From the NCBI GenBank assembly GCA_018268015.1, contig JAFDXJ010000050.1, positions 372,001 to 436,000 of the forward strand: a stretch of 64,000 nucleotides of DNA, in the 5' to 3' direction. Shown here piece after piece: positions 56,087 to 64,000 of the stretch. The first letter of the stretch is position 1, and each line of letters opens with the position of its first letter. The DNA is from Bacteroidota bacterium (GTDB lineage: Bacteria > Bacteroidota > Bacteroidia > Chitinophagales > Chitinophagaceae). The notes below the pieces were generated by a model. It searched no databases. It saw only the letters and a list, made by a program, of their open reading frames with translations, and was not told where the DNA came from. The position numbers and the translations under genes are program-made.

Positions 56087-58153
56087 ATGAAAAAAATTAT
56101 TTTACTAGCCGTTCTCTTCTTTATGGGTGAGTTTATATTTGCCCAGGCTAACTTTACCACCTTCAGTTCAGGCAATTGGAACAATCCAGCTGTTTGGAAT
56201 ATAACTTCTGGGACAGATGCCGATAATATCCCGGATGCTGATGATAATGTTACCATCCTTGATGGAAACACCATTACCGTTACAGACAACCAGGCAGTAA
56301 ATAGCCTGACCCTACAAGGCCTTACTGCAACTGCATTAAATGTAAATGGGGCTACGCTTAATATTTATGGTACATTAAGCGGCCCTTCAAGTAACTTTAC
56401 AAACGATATCTTAAGAACCAATGCGAGTGGTCTAATTAAATTTGTAGGTGGCTCCCGTTCCTTGTTTGGATTGTGGAGTTATGGATCTACTACAGCAGCC
56501 TGGTTATGGCGTATGGAAGTAGCATTGGATGATGGAGCAACCGGAACCGGCGGTGCACTAAGGGCCAGTTTCTTACATTTTTCATCCGGAATATTCTCTG
56601 TAAGTGAAATGCGTTGTGATTCTACTTTTACAGATGGAACGGGCACTATCATCATTGATAAAGGCGCTACAGTTCGCTTTTCCTCTGCTATTGGAACCCG
56701 CTTTCCCTTTTTTAATGGGCCATCCTGGTGCAGAAGCATAACCGTAAATGGGGTTTTGCAATCTACCAGCCAGGGATATATAGGCGGATTAAATGTGTAT
56801 GTTAGTGGTAAAATATTAAATACCAGTTTTAATCCAATTATATCTTATCCAAATGGTACTGGCTATCCAGAATTTAGCTATGCCAATAAAAGTTCCATAG
56901 AATATTCTAATCCAGGCGCATCAGAATTATTGATGGGTGATGAGATAAACCGGTCGTCTCTTCCAAATCCGGTAGTAGATACTGTTGTCATCAATGTAGG
57001 TAGCTCATTTAATCTAACTGCTGTAGTCAAAATTACCAATGATACCTGCTATGCCAATAATGTACGTTTCGGTGCTTATGGGAAATGGTTAATTTCAACC
57101 AATGGAAGAATCATATTATCCGCTAATCCTGATATTAGCGGGCAGGATAAGACAAAATATATTGTTACTTCATTAGGTGATGTAAAAGTTAAAAGTGTTG
57201 GCAATGCTGAAGTGGATTTACCTATCGGACCATCTATAACAGAATACAACCCGGTAACTATTAAAAATGCCGGCACTCCGGATGATTTCTCCTTTAAAGC
57301 TTTATCCAGCAGGCCGCCATGCCTTGGAGGATTTCCACTCACTTCTATGAATTACCAATGGGATATAAGTGAAGCTCAAAGCGGTGGATCTGATGTTACC
57401 TTATCCTTAGGCTATTCTGATGTTACAAAACGCGGATCCGGATATTTACCCAATAAAGCTAAGATAGTTCATTGTGCCGGGAATAATGCCAATTATAGTA
57501 GTGGCACCGGTGAAAGTGGCTCAGATGTTTATATTGTAAAAGGAAGTGGTTTTAATCAATTCTCTCTTTATGGCATCACTAGTGATCAAACAGTACTACC
57601 ACTGACATTTATCCAATCTTTCACTTCTCATATTCAAAATACAGATGTAGTTCTTGATTGGACTGTCAATTGTACCTCATCCAGTGTAACAATGGAAATG
57701 GAAAATTCAGTGGGAAATACAAATGATTTCAAACCAATTTACAAAATCGTAGCAGATGCCGGTCGTTGTAAACTTCCTTTTGAATATGTAGATCCTAAAG
57801 CGGCATTAAATGATAATTATTATCGCATTAAAATTACCGATATTGATGGAAGCGTAAGTTATTCCGGCGTATTACATGTAGTTAGTACTGTAAAAGGAAT
57901 TGCAATTTCTCTGGCTCCAAACCCGGTTACTGGGCCACAAGCAAAATTCAGTGTTGTATCTGACAGACAAACGAAAATATCAATGGCTATTACTGATGCG
58001 CAAGGAAAAGTTGTAAAACAAAGTGACTATGACATTAACCTGGGTGCCACCTTAATCAATATCGATGTATCCCGAATGCAAAAAGGAATCTACTTCGTAA
58101 GAAGTATAGAATCCGGTAAAGTAATCGGGTCATTTAAACTGATTAGACAATAA
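56087..58153 (+). CDS. Secreted T9SS type A sorting domain protein, large
   Basis: 688 residues. Signal peptide MKKIILLAVLFFMGEFIFAQ. The N-terminal part (FSSGNWNNPAVWNITSGTDA ... TITVTDNQAVNSLTLQG) looks like parallel beta-helix strands, as in many surface proteins of this group. A beta-sandwich region (about 490-600) leads to the C-terminal type A sorting domain (about 615-688) with ISLAPNPVTGPQAKFSV, MQKGIYFVRSI and a final FKLIRQ. It is exported by the type IX system. Ligand or enzyme role not visible. A clear terminator follows. Confidence 0.9.
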   Translation: MKKIILLAVLFFMGEFIFAQANFTTFSSGNWNNPAVWNITSGTDADNIPDADDNVTILDGNTITVTDNQAVNSLTLQGLTATALNVNGATLNIYGTLSGPSSNFTNDILRTNASGLIKFVGGSRSLFGLWSYGSTTAAWLWRMEVALDDGATGTGGALRASFLHFSSGIFSVSEMRCDSTFTDGTGTIIIDKGATVRFSSAIGTRFPFFNGPSWCRSITVNGVLQSTSQGYIGGLNVYVSGKILNTSFNPIISYPNGTGYPEFSYANKSSIEYSNPGASELLMGDEINRSSLPNPVVDTVVINVGSSFNLTAVVKITNDTCYANNVRFGAYGKWLISTNGRIILSANPDISGQDKTKYIVTSLGDVKVKSVGNAEVDLPIGPSITEYNPVTIKNAGTPDDFSFKALSSRPPCLGGFPLTSMNYQWDISEAQSGGSDVTLSLGYSDVTKRGSGYLPNKAKIVHCAGNNANYSSGTGESGSDVYIVKGSGFNQFSLYGITSDQTVLPLTFIQSFTSHIQNTDVVLDWTVNCTSSSVTMEMENSVGNTNDFKPIYKIVADAGRCKLPFEYVDPKAALNDNYYRIKITDIDGSVSYSGVLHVVSTVKGIAISLAPNPVTGPQAKFSVVSDRQTKISMAITDAQGKVVKQSDYDINLGATLINIDVSRMQKGIYFVRSIESGKVIGSFKLIRQ

Positions 58154-58178
58154 TTATACTTAGAGGAAAACATCCACT

Positions 58179-58212
58179 AAAAGCCCTGCACCTGCTGCGG
58201 GGCTTTTTTTTA
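58179..58212 (+). terminator. Terminator after the T9SS cargo gene
   Basis: AAAAGCCC / GGGCTTTT stem extended by GC pairs around a short loop, then a T-run, 26 bases after the stop. Confidence 0.88.
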
Positions 58213-58291
58213 ATAACAAAAACAATGGAAATAAATCCACATAACTTCTACTCCAAATTGAAAATACTGGAGTTTATTGTTTCTTTGTAAC

Positions 58292-59053
58292 ATGGACATT
58301 TCCGTAGTCATTATTACTAAAAATGAAGCACATATCATTGAAAAAACATTGCAAAGCCTTGCGGGCTTGTTTGATGATATCATTATTGTAGATAGTGGCA
58401 GTGACGATCATACGGTATCTATTTGCAAAAGTTTTCATGCCAATGTAATAGAAAGCACTTGGGAAGGCTATGGAAAAAATAAAAATAAAGGAATCACTGC
58501 AGCCAGGTATGATTGGATACTCAGTCTGGATGCTGATGAATCTATAGATGAAGAATTAATGAATTCCATTAAAGAAATTTCCCTGCTTGATGATGACCTT
58601 GTTTTTAATATCCGTTTCAAGAATTTCTTTTGCAATAAATGGATTCGATATGGTGAATGGGGCTTTGATAGTCATCTCAGGCTTTTTAACCGACGGAAAG
58701 TTTACTGGAATGATGGTGCAGTTCATGAAAAATTAATCTTACCGGATCACTATAAAGCCATCACTTTAAAGGGGCATATTTTACATTATACGGTTCAAAA
58801 TCAGGAAGATTTTATAAAAAAAGTGTATACCTACGCACACATGAATGCGCTGAAATATTATCAGGCAGGTAAAAAAGGAAGTTCCTTCAAAAAATTCCTA
58901 TCTCCCCTATTTTCGTTTGTCAGCAATTATTTTTTCAAACTTGGTTTTTTAGATGGCCGTGAAGGCTTTACCATAGCAAAGTATAATGCGTATTATACCT
59001 ATCTTAAATATCATTACTTATCTGAAATGAATCAGAAAGCTCCTGCAAAGTAA
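58292..59053 (+). CDS. GT2 glycosyltransferase, WaaE/KdtX-like
   Basis: 253 residues from ATG 58292 (the frame opens at a TTG at 58277). Begins MDISVVIITKNEAHIIEKTL, then IIVDSGSDDHTV and ILSLDADESIDEEL, the signature of WaaE/KdtX-type transferases of lipopolysaccharide core synthesis. No long membrane span. It would add a sugar to lipid A core or a surface glycan. Convergent with metK, 14 bases away. Sugar unknown. Confidence 0.9.
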   Translation: MDISVVIITKNEAHIIEKTLQSLAGLFDDIIIVDSGSDDHTVSICKSFHANVIESTWEGYGKNKNKGITAARYDWILSLDADESIDEELMNSIKEISLLDDDLVFNIRFKNFFCNKWIRYGEWGFDSHLRLFNRRKVYWNDGAVHEKLILPDHYKAITLKGHILHYTVQNQEDFIKKVYTYAHMNALKYYQAGKKGSSFKKFLSPLFSFVSNYFFKLGFLDGREGFTIAKYNAYYTYLKYHYLSEMNQKAPAK

Positions 59054-59067
59054 AATTGAAATAGTTG

Positions 59068-60321
59068 TTATTTAATACCAAAGGCTTTTTTTAGCTTCGG
59101 TACATAATCCAATTTTTCCCAGGTAAATAATTCCACTTTTTTACGAACCACTTTACCTTCTGGAGAGCGAAATTCTTTGGTAATGATTTCCGGCTTCCGG
59201 CCCATGTGGCCATAGGCTGCCGTTTCGCTATAAATTGGGTTTCTCAAAGCGAGTCTTTGTTCAATAAAATAAGGCCGCATATCAAATAGTTCCTGCACTT
59301 TTGCTGCAATTTGGGCATCTGTAAAATTTACTTTAGCCGTATTATAAGTATTCACATTTATTGAAGTTGGTTTTGCTACACCTATAGCATAGGAAACTTG
59401 TACCAGTACTTCGTCACAAATGCCGGCAGCAACAAGGTTTTTAGCAATATGCCTGGTGGCATAGGCAGCACTGCGATCTACTTTGCTCGGGTCCTTGCCA
59501 CTGAACGCTCCACCACCATGAGCGCCTTTACCACCGTAAGTGTCCACAATTATTTTTCTTCCTGTAACACCCGTATCTCCATGTGGGCCGCCAATCACAA
59601 ACTTACCGGTTGGGTTGATATGGTAATGGATATTTTTATTAAATAAGTTACCGTATTTCTTATACTTTAATTTCACTCTTGGAATTAAAATATTGATGAT
59701 ATCTTTTCTAATCCTGGCTTGCATTTTTTCTTCCGTATCGAAATCATCATGTTGTGTAGAAACAACTATAGCATCAATACGTACGGGTTTATTATGATCA
59801 TCATATTCTAAAGTAACCTGGCTTTTGGCATCAGGTCTTAAGTATTTAATTTGTTTATTTTCACGGCGTAACGCAGCTAATTCTTTTAATATTGTATGAG
59901 AAAGGTCCAATGCCAATGGCATATAGTCTTCTGTTTCATTGGTCGCATAGCCAAACATCATTCCCTGGTCACCGGCACCCTGTTCTTCTTTTTTCTTTTT
60001 ATCCACGCCCTGATTGATGTCTGCCGATTGCTCATGAATAGCTGATAAAATGCCGCAACTATTTGCTTCAAACATATATTCACTCCGGGTATAACCGATT
60101 TTACGGATCACATTGCGGGCAATTTCCTGTACATCAAGATAGGCTTTTGATTTCACTTCGCCTGCAAGTACTACCTGGCCTGTGGTTACAAGCGTCTCAC
60201 ATGCTACTTTGCTTTCGGGGTCAAAGGCAAGAAAATGATCTATCAAAGCATCTGAAATCTGATCGGCAACTTTATCGGGATGGCCTTCAGAAACACTTTC
60301 TGAAGTAAATAAGTAAGGCAT
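59068..60321 (-). CDS. metK: S-adenosylmethionine synthetase
   Basis: 417 residues. Motifs: [18 protein letters not shown] near the N-terminus, [16 protein letters not shown] (about 116-131), and [20 protein letters not shown] for the ATP and Mg sites. It makes SAM from methionine and ATP. A -7 box lies just upstream and overlaps the end of the next gene. No riboswitch space is present: only 49 bases separate it from the DUF4270 stop. Confidence 0.98.
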   Translation of the reverse strand: MPYLFTSESVSEGHPDKVADQISDALIDHFLAFDPESKVACETLVTTGQVVLAGEVKSKAYLDVQEIARNVIRKIGYTRSEYMFEANSCGILSAIHEQSADINQGVDKKKKEEQGAGDQGMMFGYATNETEDYMPLALDLSHTILKELAALRRENKQIKYLRPDAKSQVTLEYDDHNKPVRIDAIVVSTQHDDFDTEEKMQARIRKDIINILIPRVKLKYKKYGNLFNKNIHYHINPTGKFVIGGPHGDTGVTGRKIIVDTYGGKGAHGGGAFSGKDPSKVDRSAAYATRHIAKNLVAAGICDEVLVQVSYAIGVAKPTSINVNTYNTAKVNFTDAQIAAKVQELFDMRPYFIEQRLALRNPIYSETAAYGHMGRKPEIITKEFRSPEGKVVRKKVELFTWEKLDYVPKLKKAFGIK

Positions 60322-60342
60322 ATAAATTAATTAAAAGAGTTG

Positions 60343-60350
60343 CAAAGATA
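60343..60350 (-). promoter_or_regulatory. -7 box of metK
   Basis: TATCTTTG on the minus strand, 21 bases before the metK ATG. A TTG lies 15 bases further upstream, shorter than the usual spacing. Confidence 0.55.
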
Positions 60351-60370
60351 ATTGCTTCTGTAATACAATT

Positions 60371-61864
60371 TTAAAGTGTGGAATACACGATATGAAATCT
60401 CATTTTGTATTGCGAATTATTTCCACCTCCCAGTCGGACTCGTCCAATCCCCGGATAATTGAGCGGAGAGGAAGCAATTGATCTATAAACGGCTTGCTGT
60501 TCTGATAATCGTATGGCTTCATTATAAGGTGAATATAAAATAAGCGTATAGGTGGGGTTATGATTCGTTACAATTCCCTGAACATATCTTGTAAGACTGA
60601 AATTATAAGTAGATTTTGTTTTGCCGGTCAGGGGATCAATCGAATTGGCCGGTATCCCGCCGAAATCAGGATAATTTAATAATATTCCAGAAGTTGAAGA
60701 GAATACAGCATCCGAAGTGGGGCTATAGATATTGACGGGATTTTCGAATCCGGGAATATTAAACCAGAATGCCGAATCACTTTTTGCCAATAAAAATAAA
60801 TTGGGTGTATTATATAAAGTATCCGAATTAAATACATTATCCGTCACCTGTTCCATTATCAGTTCTGCACGATGGATGATCATATTTGGCAAACCACTTA
60901 AGCCGGGGATTTTAATGGTAGCATAAGTACCGGGGCCGGATTGAATATATATTAAGCTGTCTTGATCCACACTCATATTGGGTGGGAAGAAATGACCTAT
61001 CTCTGCAGGTAAACTTCGATCTCTCGCAATATAGTTGGAAGAGGCTGCTGTAAATGTTCCCGGTCTGAAATATTTAACGGAAGTATCTACTTTACCGCTG
61101 GTATCTGTATAGTGATAGTATAAGGCCAGTTTACTATTTGTATCCAATAAATTTACCCGGATAAGTGCATTACCCGTTTGCTCTGCTGCAATTTGTAAAC
61201 CTTTGAAAGCGGCTGTAAATAAAGAGTCATTCTTATAGGCACTGGTAGTGTCGTAAGTGTTTAAAAACTTTTGGCCAAATGAAGCGCTGAGCTTGATGCG
61301 TATCTGGCTGGTAGCTGCTTCATTAAAAGGGTAAACACTATCCCGAAGATGGCGTATATCTACAGTTTTTGCCATATTATTTTCAGTCACTTCCTGTTCA
61401 CGGGGAACAACGAATTCATTATTGTATGCTGAATCTTTAAAATCAAAATCATTTTTTATTTCATAAACCCTGAAAGCCAGGTTTTGGGTAGAATCTCCGG
61501 TATAGCTTTGATAACCGAGTACTAAAACCATCGAATCATAAACCAATTGATCTTTGGGTCTTTCAAAAAGAACCGGATAAATCGTTGGCTTAAATTGAGC
61601 ATTGATATTGGCCGTGGTTTTACCAAAAATAGGGTCATTCATATAACCCATTACATGATCTATAGCAATGGATACGGAGATAACGCTATCCCCTCCATTT
61701 TTTGATATTACATCGAGAATGGTGTCCTTAGTATTTACCCCGTCGGGCCCTGAAGCCAGGCCACTCCCAAGATTGGTGGTTACAATTTTTGTGCAGGCAG
61801 AAAAAGCACATATAAAAATTAAAAAACCGGGGATACAAAGCTTTCGAAAACGAGCAGAATTCAT
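60371..61864 (-). CDS. DUF4270 lipoprotein
   Basis: 497 residues from ATG 61864, a lipoprotein signal ending in FSAC (Cys24); the longer frame to 61891 would overlap the glycogen-synthase-like gene. The mature part starts NTKDTILDVISKNGGDS and continues with beta strands and a VDIRHLRDSVYPF segment, which is DUF4270. These are surface lipoproteins of unknown role found next to a GT5 gene and panC in many Bacteroidota. Seven bases after the stop of that GT5 gene. Confidence 0.88.
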   Translation of the reverse strand: MNSARFRKLCIPGFLIFICAFSACTKIVTTNLGSGLASGPDGVNTKDTILDVISKNGGDSVISVSIAIDHVMGYMNDPIFGKTTANINAQFKPTIYPVLFERPKDQLVYDSMVLVLGYQSYTGDSTQNLAFRVYEIKNDFDFKDSAYNNEFVVPREQEVTENNMAKTVDIRHLRDSVYPFNEAATSQIRIKLSASFGQKFLNTYDTTSAYKNDSLFTAAFKGLQIAAEQTGNALIRVNLLDTNSKLALYYHYTDTSGKVDTSVKYFRPGTFTAASSNYIARDRSLPAEIGHFFPPNMSVDQDSLIYIQSGPGTYATIKIPGLSGLPNMIIHRAELIMEQVTDNVFNSDTLYNTPNLFLLAKSDSAFWFNIPGFENPVNIYSPTSDAVFSSTSGILLNYPDFGGIPANSIDPLTGKTKSTYNFSLTRYVQGIVTNHNPTYTLILYSPYNEAIRLSEQQAVYRSIASSPLNYPGIGRVRLGGGNNSQYKMRFHIVYSTL

Positions 61865-61871
61865 GAAATTT

Positions 61872-62690
61872 TTACTTCGGCGCAAGATCATGATACAAAT
61901 CTAAATACTCTGTTAAATCACTTTCCTGACCTTTAAAAGCAAGGATTTTTTTACCTTTCATTTTAGCAATTTCTTCCAGCAGTTTTTTGTCAATTTTTTC
62001 AGCTCCAAAAGTTATGGCATCTGAAAAAAGTGCTCCGGCACGAAACATGGAAACATTACTTCCATCTCCTAAAGCTGTTAAATTGGCTGAAGTAATATTC
62101 GTATGAATATTTGCTTTCCGAACATAATCTTTACCTAACTTTTCTTTAAAAGTATTTTCATTGATCGTATAAACAATTTTTCCCTGGGCAAAAACCGGTT
62201 CTCTGTTATAAGCCGTTTTTAAATACAAAGGAATAAGACCGGACATCCAGCCACTGCAATGAATAATATCGGGAGGCCAGCCAAATTTTTTTACCGTTTC
62301 CAATGCCCCTTTACAGAAAAATATGGTACGTAAATCATTATCTTCATACCACTTTTCATTTTCATCCCGGAAAACAAACTTGCGTTTAAAAAGATCCTCA
62401 TTATCCAGGAAATAAACCTGTAAACGGGCATTAGGCAATGAAGCCACTTTAATTTGCAATGGCATATCATCATCATCTACGGATACATTGATACCTGATA
62501 AACGAACCACCTCGTGCAGGCGATGACGGCGTTCATTGATATTCCCAAACCGGGGCATGATACACCTTACCTCCATTCCACTTTCATGGCTTTTAATAGC
62601 GAGCTTATTAATGATTTCTGAAAATTCTGTTAGTTCGAGATAGGGGGACATCTCCGTAGCAATGTATAAAATTCTTTTCTTTGCAGCCAT
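61872..62690 (-). CDS. Glycogen-synthase-like protein, N-terminal (GT5) domain only
   Basis: 272 residues. The N-terminal half of a GT5 enzyme is present: ILYIATEMSPYLELTEFSEI, then DIIHCSGWMSGLIPLYLK near 140. Ordinary glycogen synthases have about 470 residues and a second Rossmann domain that binds ADP-glucose; it is not here, and the K-x-G-G loop is replaced by ELTEFSEI. So it may be an inactive or regulatory protein. The next gene on this strand is the DUF4270 lipoprotein, 7 bases away. It is divergent from panC, the usual order in Bacteroidota. Confidence 0.85.
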   Translation of the reverse strand: MAAKKRILYIATEMSPYLELTEFSEIINKLAIKSHESGMEVRCIMPRFGNINERRHRLHEVVRLSGINVSVDDDDMPLQIKVASLPNARLQVYFLDNEDLFKRKFVFRDENEKWYEDNDLRTIFFCKGALETVKKFGWPPDIIHCSGWMSGLIPLYLKTAYNREPVFAQGKIVYTINENTFKEKLGKDYVRKANIHTNITSANLTALGDGSNVSMFRAGALFSDAITFGAEKIDKKLLEEIAKMKGKKILAFKGQESDLTEYLDLYHDLAPK

Positions 62691-62796
62691 ATTTTATTTT
62701 CTTTTTCCTAAAATCAAGGATAGAATGTTTGCAAAGTTACATAAATTGAATTTAAATTGAATTTAACCTTAATATCGGAATCGTTAAATAAACCAA

Positions 62797-63657
62797 ATGA
62801 TTATATATAAAACTATTGAAGGCTTAAAAAATTCATTATATAAAGCAAAGACTCAGGGAAAAAAAATCGGCTTCGTACCTACTATGGGTGCATTGCATAC
62901 CGGCCATTTATCTTTATTGGAAATCAGTAAGAAAGAAAATGATTTGACCCTTTGTAGCATTTTTATAAACCCATCCCAATTCAATAATCAAGATGACTTT
63001 ATCAAATATCCAATCACTACGGAAAATGATATTTTATTGCTGGAAAAAATTTCTACCGATATTTTATTCCTGCCCTCACTGGAAGAGATGAATACTTTAA
63101 AATCACACGCCTCTTTTAACCTGGATGGAATGGATCAAATTTTGGAAGGCCTGCATCGTCCTGGTCATTTCCAGGGTGTATGTGAAATTGTCGAAAAATT
63201 ATTAAGGATCATTCATCCTGATTTTTTATACCTGGGTGAAAAAGATTTTCAACAATGCCTTGTACTAAAGAAATTGATCACTATTCTGCAACTTGATACG
63301 AAGATAAAAATTTGCCCAATACTCAGATCCCCATCCGGCCTGGCACTAAGCAGTAGAAACCAACGTCTTTCCGAAACCGGGTTACTTCATGCAGCCAATA
63401 TCTTTAAAGTTCTTTCAAATATCAAAACACAATTGACAACCGGTAATTGGCAAACATTAAAAGAAACATCCATAAAAAACCTCTTAAATAATGGGTTTGA
63501 AAAAGTGGACTATTTAGAAATGTGCGATACCGATTCTCTGCAAATTTTAGATGAAGCACCGGAAAAAAGGGAAGTGGTGATTTTAATTGCCGCCTTTATT
63601 GAAGGCGTGCGATTAATAGATAATATTAAAACAACTGCTAATATTCTGACAAACTGA
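62797..63657 (+). CDS. panC: Pantothenate synthetase
   Basis: 286 residues. Motifs GFVPTMGALHTGHLSL (HxGH), FINPSQFNNQDDF, LGEKDFQQCLVLKK and ALSSRNQRLS. It joins pantoate to beta-alanine in vitamin B5 synthesis. Divergent from the GT5-like gene. ATG 62797 fits the family start. No panD directly after it in the window. Confidence 0.96.
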   Translation: MIIYKTIEGLKNSLYKAKTQGKKIGFVPTMGALHTGHLSLLEISKKENDLTLCSIFINPSQFNNQDDFIKYPITTENDILLLEKISTDILFLPSLEEMNTLKSHASFNLDGMDQILEGLHRPGHFQGVCEIVEKLLRIIHPDFLYLGEKDFQQCLVLKKLITILQLDTKIKICPILRSPSGLALSSRNQRLSETGLLHAANIFKVLSNIKTQLTTGNWQTLKETSIKNLLNNGFEKVDYLEMCDTDSLQILDEAPEKREVVILIAAFIEGVRLIDNIKTTANILTN

Positions 63658-63677
63658 CAAAAACAGCTATTTTATAT

Positions 63678-63685
63678 TACTTTTG
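63678..63685 (+). promoter_or_regulatory. -7 box of miaB
   Basis: TACTTTTG, 17 bases before the ATG at 63703. No clear TTG at -33. Confidence 0.5.
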
Positions 63686-63702
63686 CAGGCTAAATATGCA
63701 AG

Positions 63703-64000
63703 ATGGAAGCATTGGACATGGATATTCAAAAGCATGATGAAAAAAGACAGGGTGAGGCCTGGCAATCAAATACGGAGAAGATTCAGCATTCTAAAAAATT
63801 TTATATAGAAAGTTATGGCTGCCAGATGAATTTTAGTGATAGTGAAATTGTGGCATCTATTTTACAATCTAATGGCTATAGCGCTACAACGCAATATGAA
63901 ATGGCAGACCTGGTTCTCCTAAATACCTGCTCCATCCGGGATAAAGCAGAGCAAACAATTCGCAAAAGGCTTAGTGAATTTAAAAAGGTAAAAGATAGCA
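63703..64000 (+). CDS. miaB: tRNA-2-methylthio-N6-dimethylallyladenosine synthase, N-terminal part (truncated by window edge)
   Basis: 99 residues of the N-terminal region are seen; the frame runs off the window. The UPF0004 domain has [18 protein letters not shown] and [14 protein letters not shown] with the first two cluster cysteines of the radical-SAM enzyme. It methylthiolates A37 of tRNAs reading U-starting codons. The extra N-terminal 36 residues before the domain are normal for Bacteroidota. RimO or MtaB would have different N-terminal wording; YGCQMN points to MiaB. Confidence 0.93.
   Translation, partial: MEALDMDIQKHDEKRQGEAWQSNTEKIQHSKKFYIESYGCQMNFSDSEIVASILQSNGYSATTQYEMADLVLLNTCSIRDKAEQTIRKRLSEFKKVKDS

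Noticed and set aside
60322-60370. SAM riboswitch before metK
   Set aside because: The gap is only 49 bases and contains a promoter box; no room or structure for a riboswitch.
1-64000. Prophage, insertion sequence, CRISPR array, toxin-antitoxin or defence island
   Set aside because: No transposase, integrase, Cas, phage structural or typical defence gene is present, and no repeat-spacer pattern was seen.

Overview
The window is chromosomal DNA of a Bacteroidota bacterium, most likely order Chitinophagales / family Chitinophagaceae. This is inference from gene content, not from a marker phylogeny. Supporting signs are: AT-rich DNA; repeated TAnnTTTG -7 promoter boxes, some with a TTG/TTTG box 18-20 bp upstream; two proteins with C-terminal type IX secretion sorting domains; an OMP_b-brl-type TonB-linked receptor; DUF4270, DUF4199, DUF2752 and CD225-type proteins; an archaeal-type ProS; and a MoxR/DUF58/DUF4129/DUF4350/SpoIIM block. 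Almost every base is coding. I see no prophage, insertion sequence, CRISPR array or integron, and two tRNA genes (Pro-GGG and His-GTG).

Layout. 1-10.5 kb (+): 3' end of a bacterial alpha-2-macroglobulin, NAD(P)HX repair enzyme, a membrane pyrophosphatase fused to a C-terminal OmpA domain, LepA, a cysteine-rich orphan, and a delta-60-repeat protein exported by T9SS. 10.5-18.7 kb (-): a secreted orphan, then a sugar operon running pseudo-dihydroorotase, DUF4199, two glycosyltransferases, and the four enzymes HddA-GmhA-HddC-GmhB that would turn sedoheptulose-7-phosphate into GDP-D-glycero-alpha-D-manno-heptose. 18.7-23 kb: tRNA-Pro, a TPR protein and gyrA. 23-27.2 kb: a GYF_2/DUF4339 membrane protein, a saccharopine dehydrogenase-like enzyme, a zinc-less sirtuin and an EVE protein. 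27.2-34.1 kb: the MoxR/DUF58 membrane block with a divergent RDD gene. 34.1-42.3 kb: DUF2752 and CD225 membrane proteins, proS, a tyrosine/tryptophan-rich lipoprotein, an outer-membrane barrel, valS and a PAP2 phosphatase. 42.3-49.2 kb: FkbM methyltransferase, SIMPL protein, tail-specific protease, tRNA-His and a TonB-type receptor. 49.3-55.8 kb: pcm, phosphohexomutase, a phosphoribosyltransferase, and a split Hdr-like Fe-S electron carrier pair with a LysE-type gene lodged between on the other strand. 56-64 kb: a T9SS cargo protein, a WaaE-like glycosyltransferase, metK, a DUF4270 lipoprotein, a short GT5 glycogen-synthase-like protein, panC, and the start of miaB.

How the genes work together. 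The heptose operon with its two glycosyltransferases, the WaaE-like enzyme and the phosphohexomutase point to surface glycan building. The outer-membrane barrel, TonB receptor, DUF4270 lipoprotein and T9SS cargo describe the envelope. The MoxR block looks like a membrane-associated chaperone/assembly system of unproven function. The most unusual items are the pyrophosphatase-OmpA fusion (with its glutamate pattern suggesting proton rather than sodium pumping), the dihydroorotase homologue that has lost its catalytic residues, the complete GDP-heptose set with an atypical GmhB, and the cysteine-rich orphan. No single obviously new defence or mobile system is visible.
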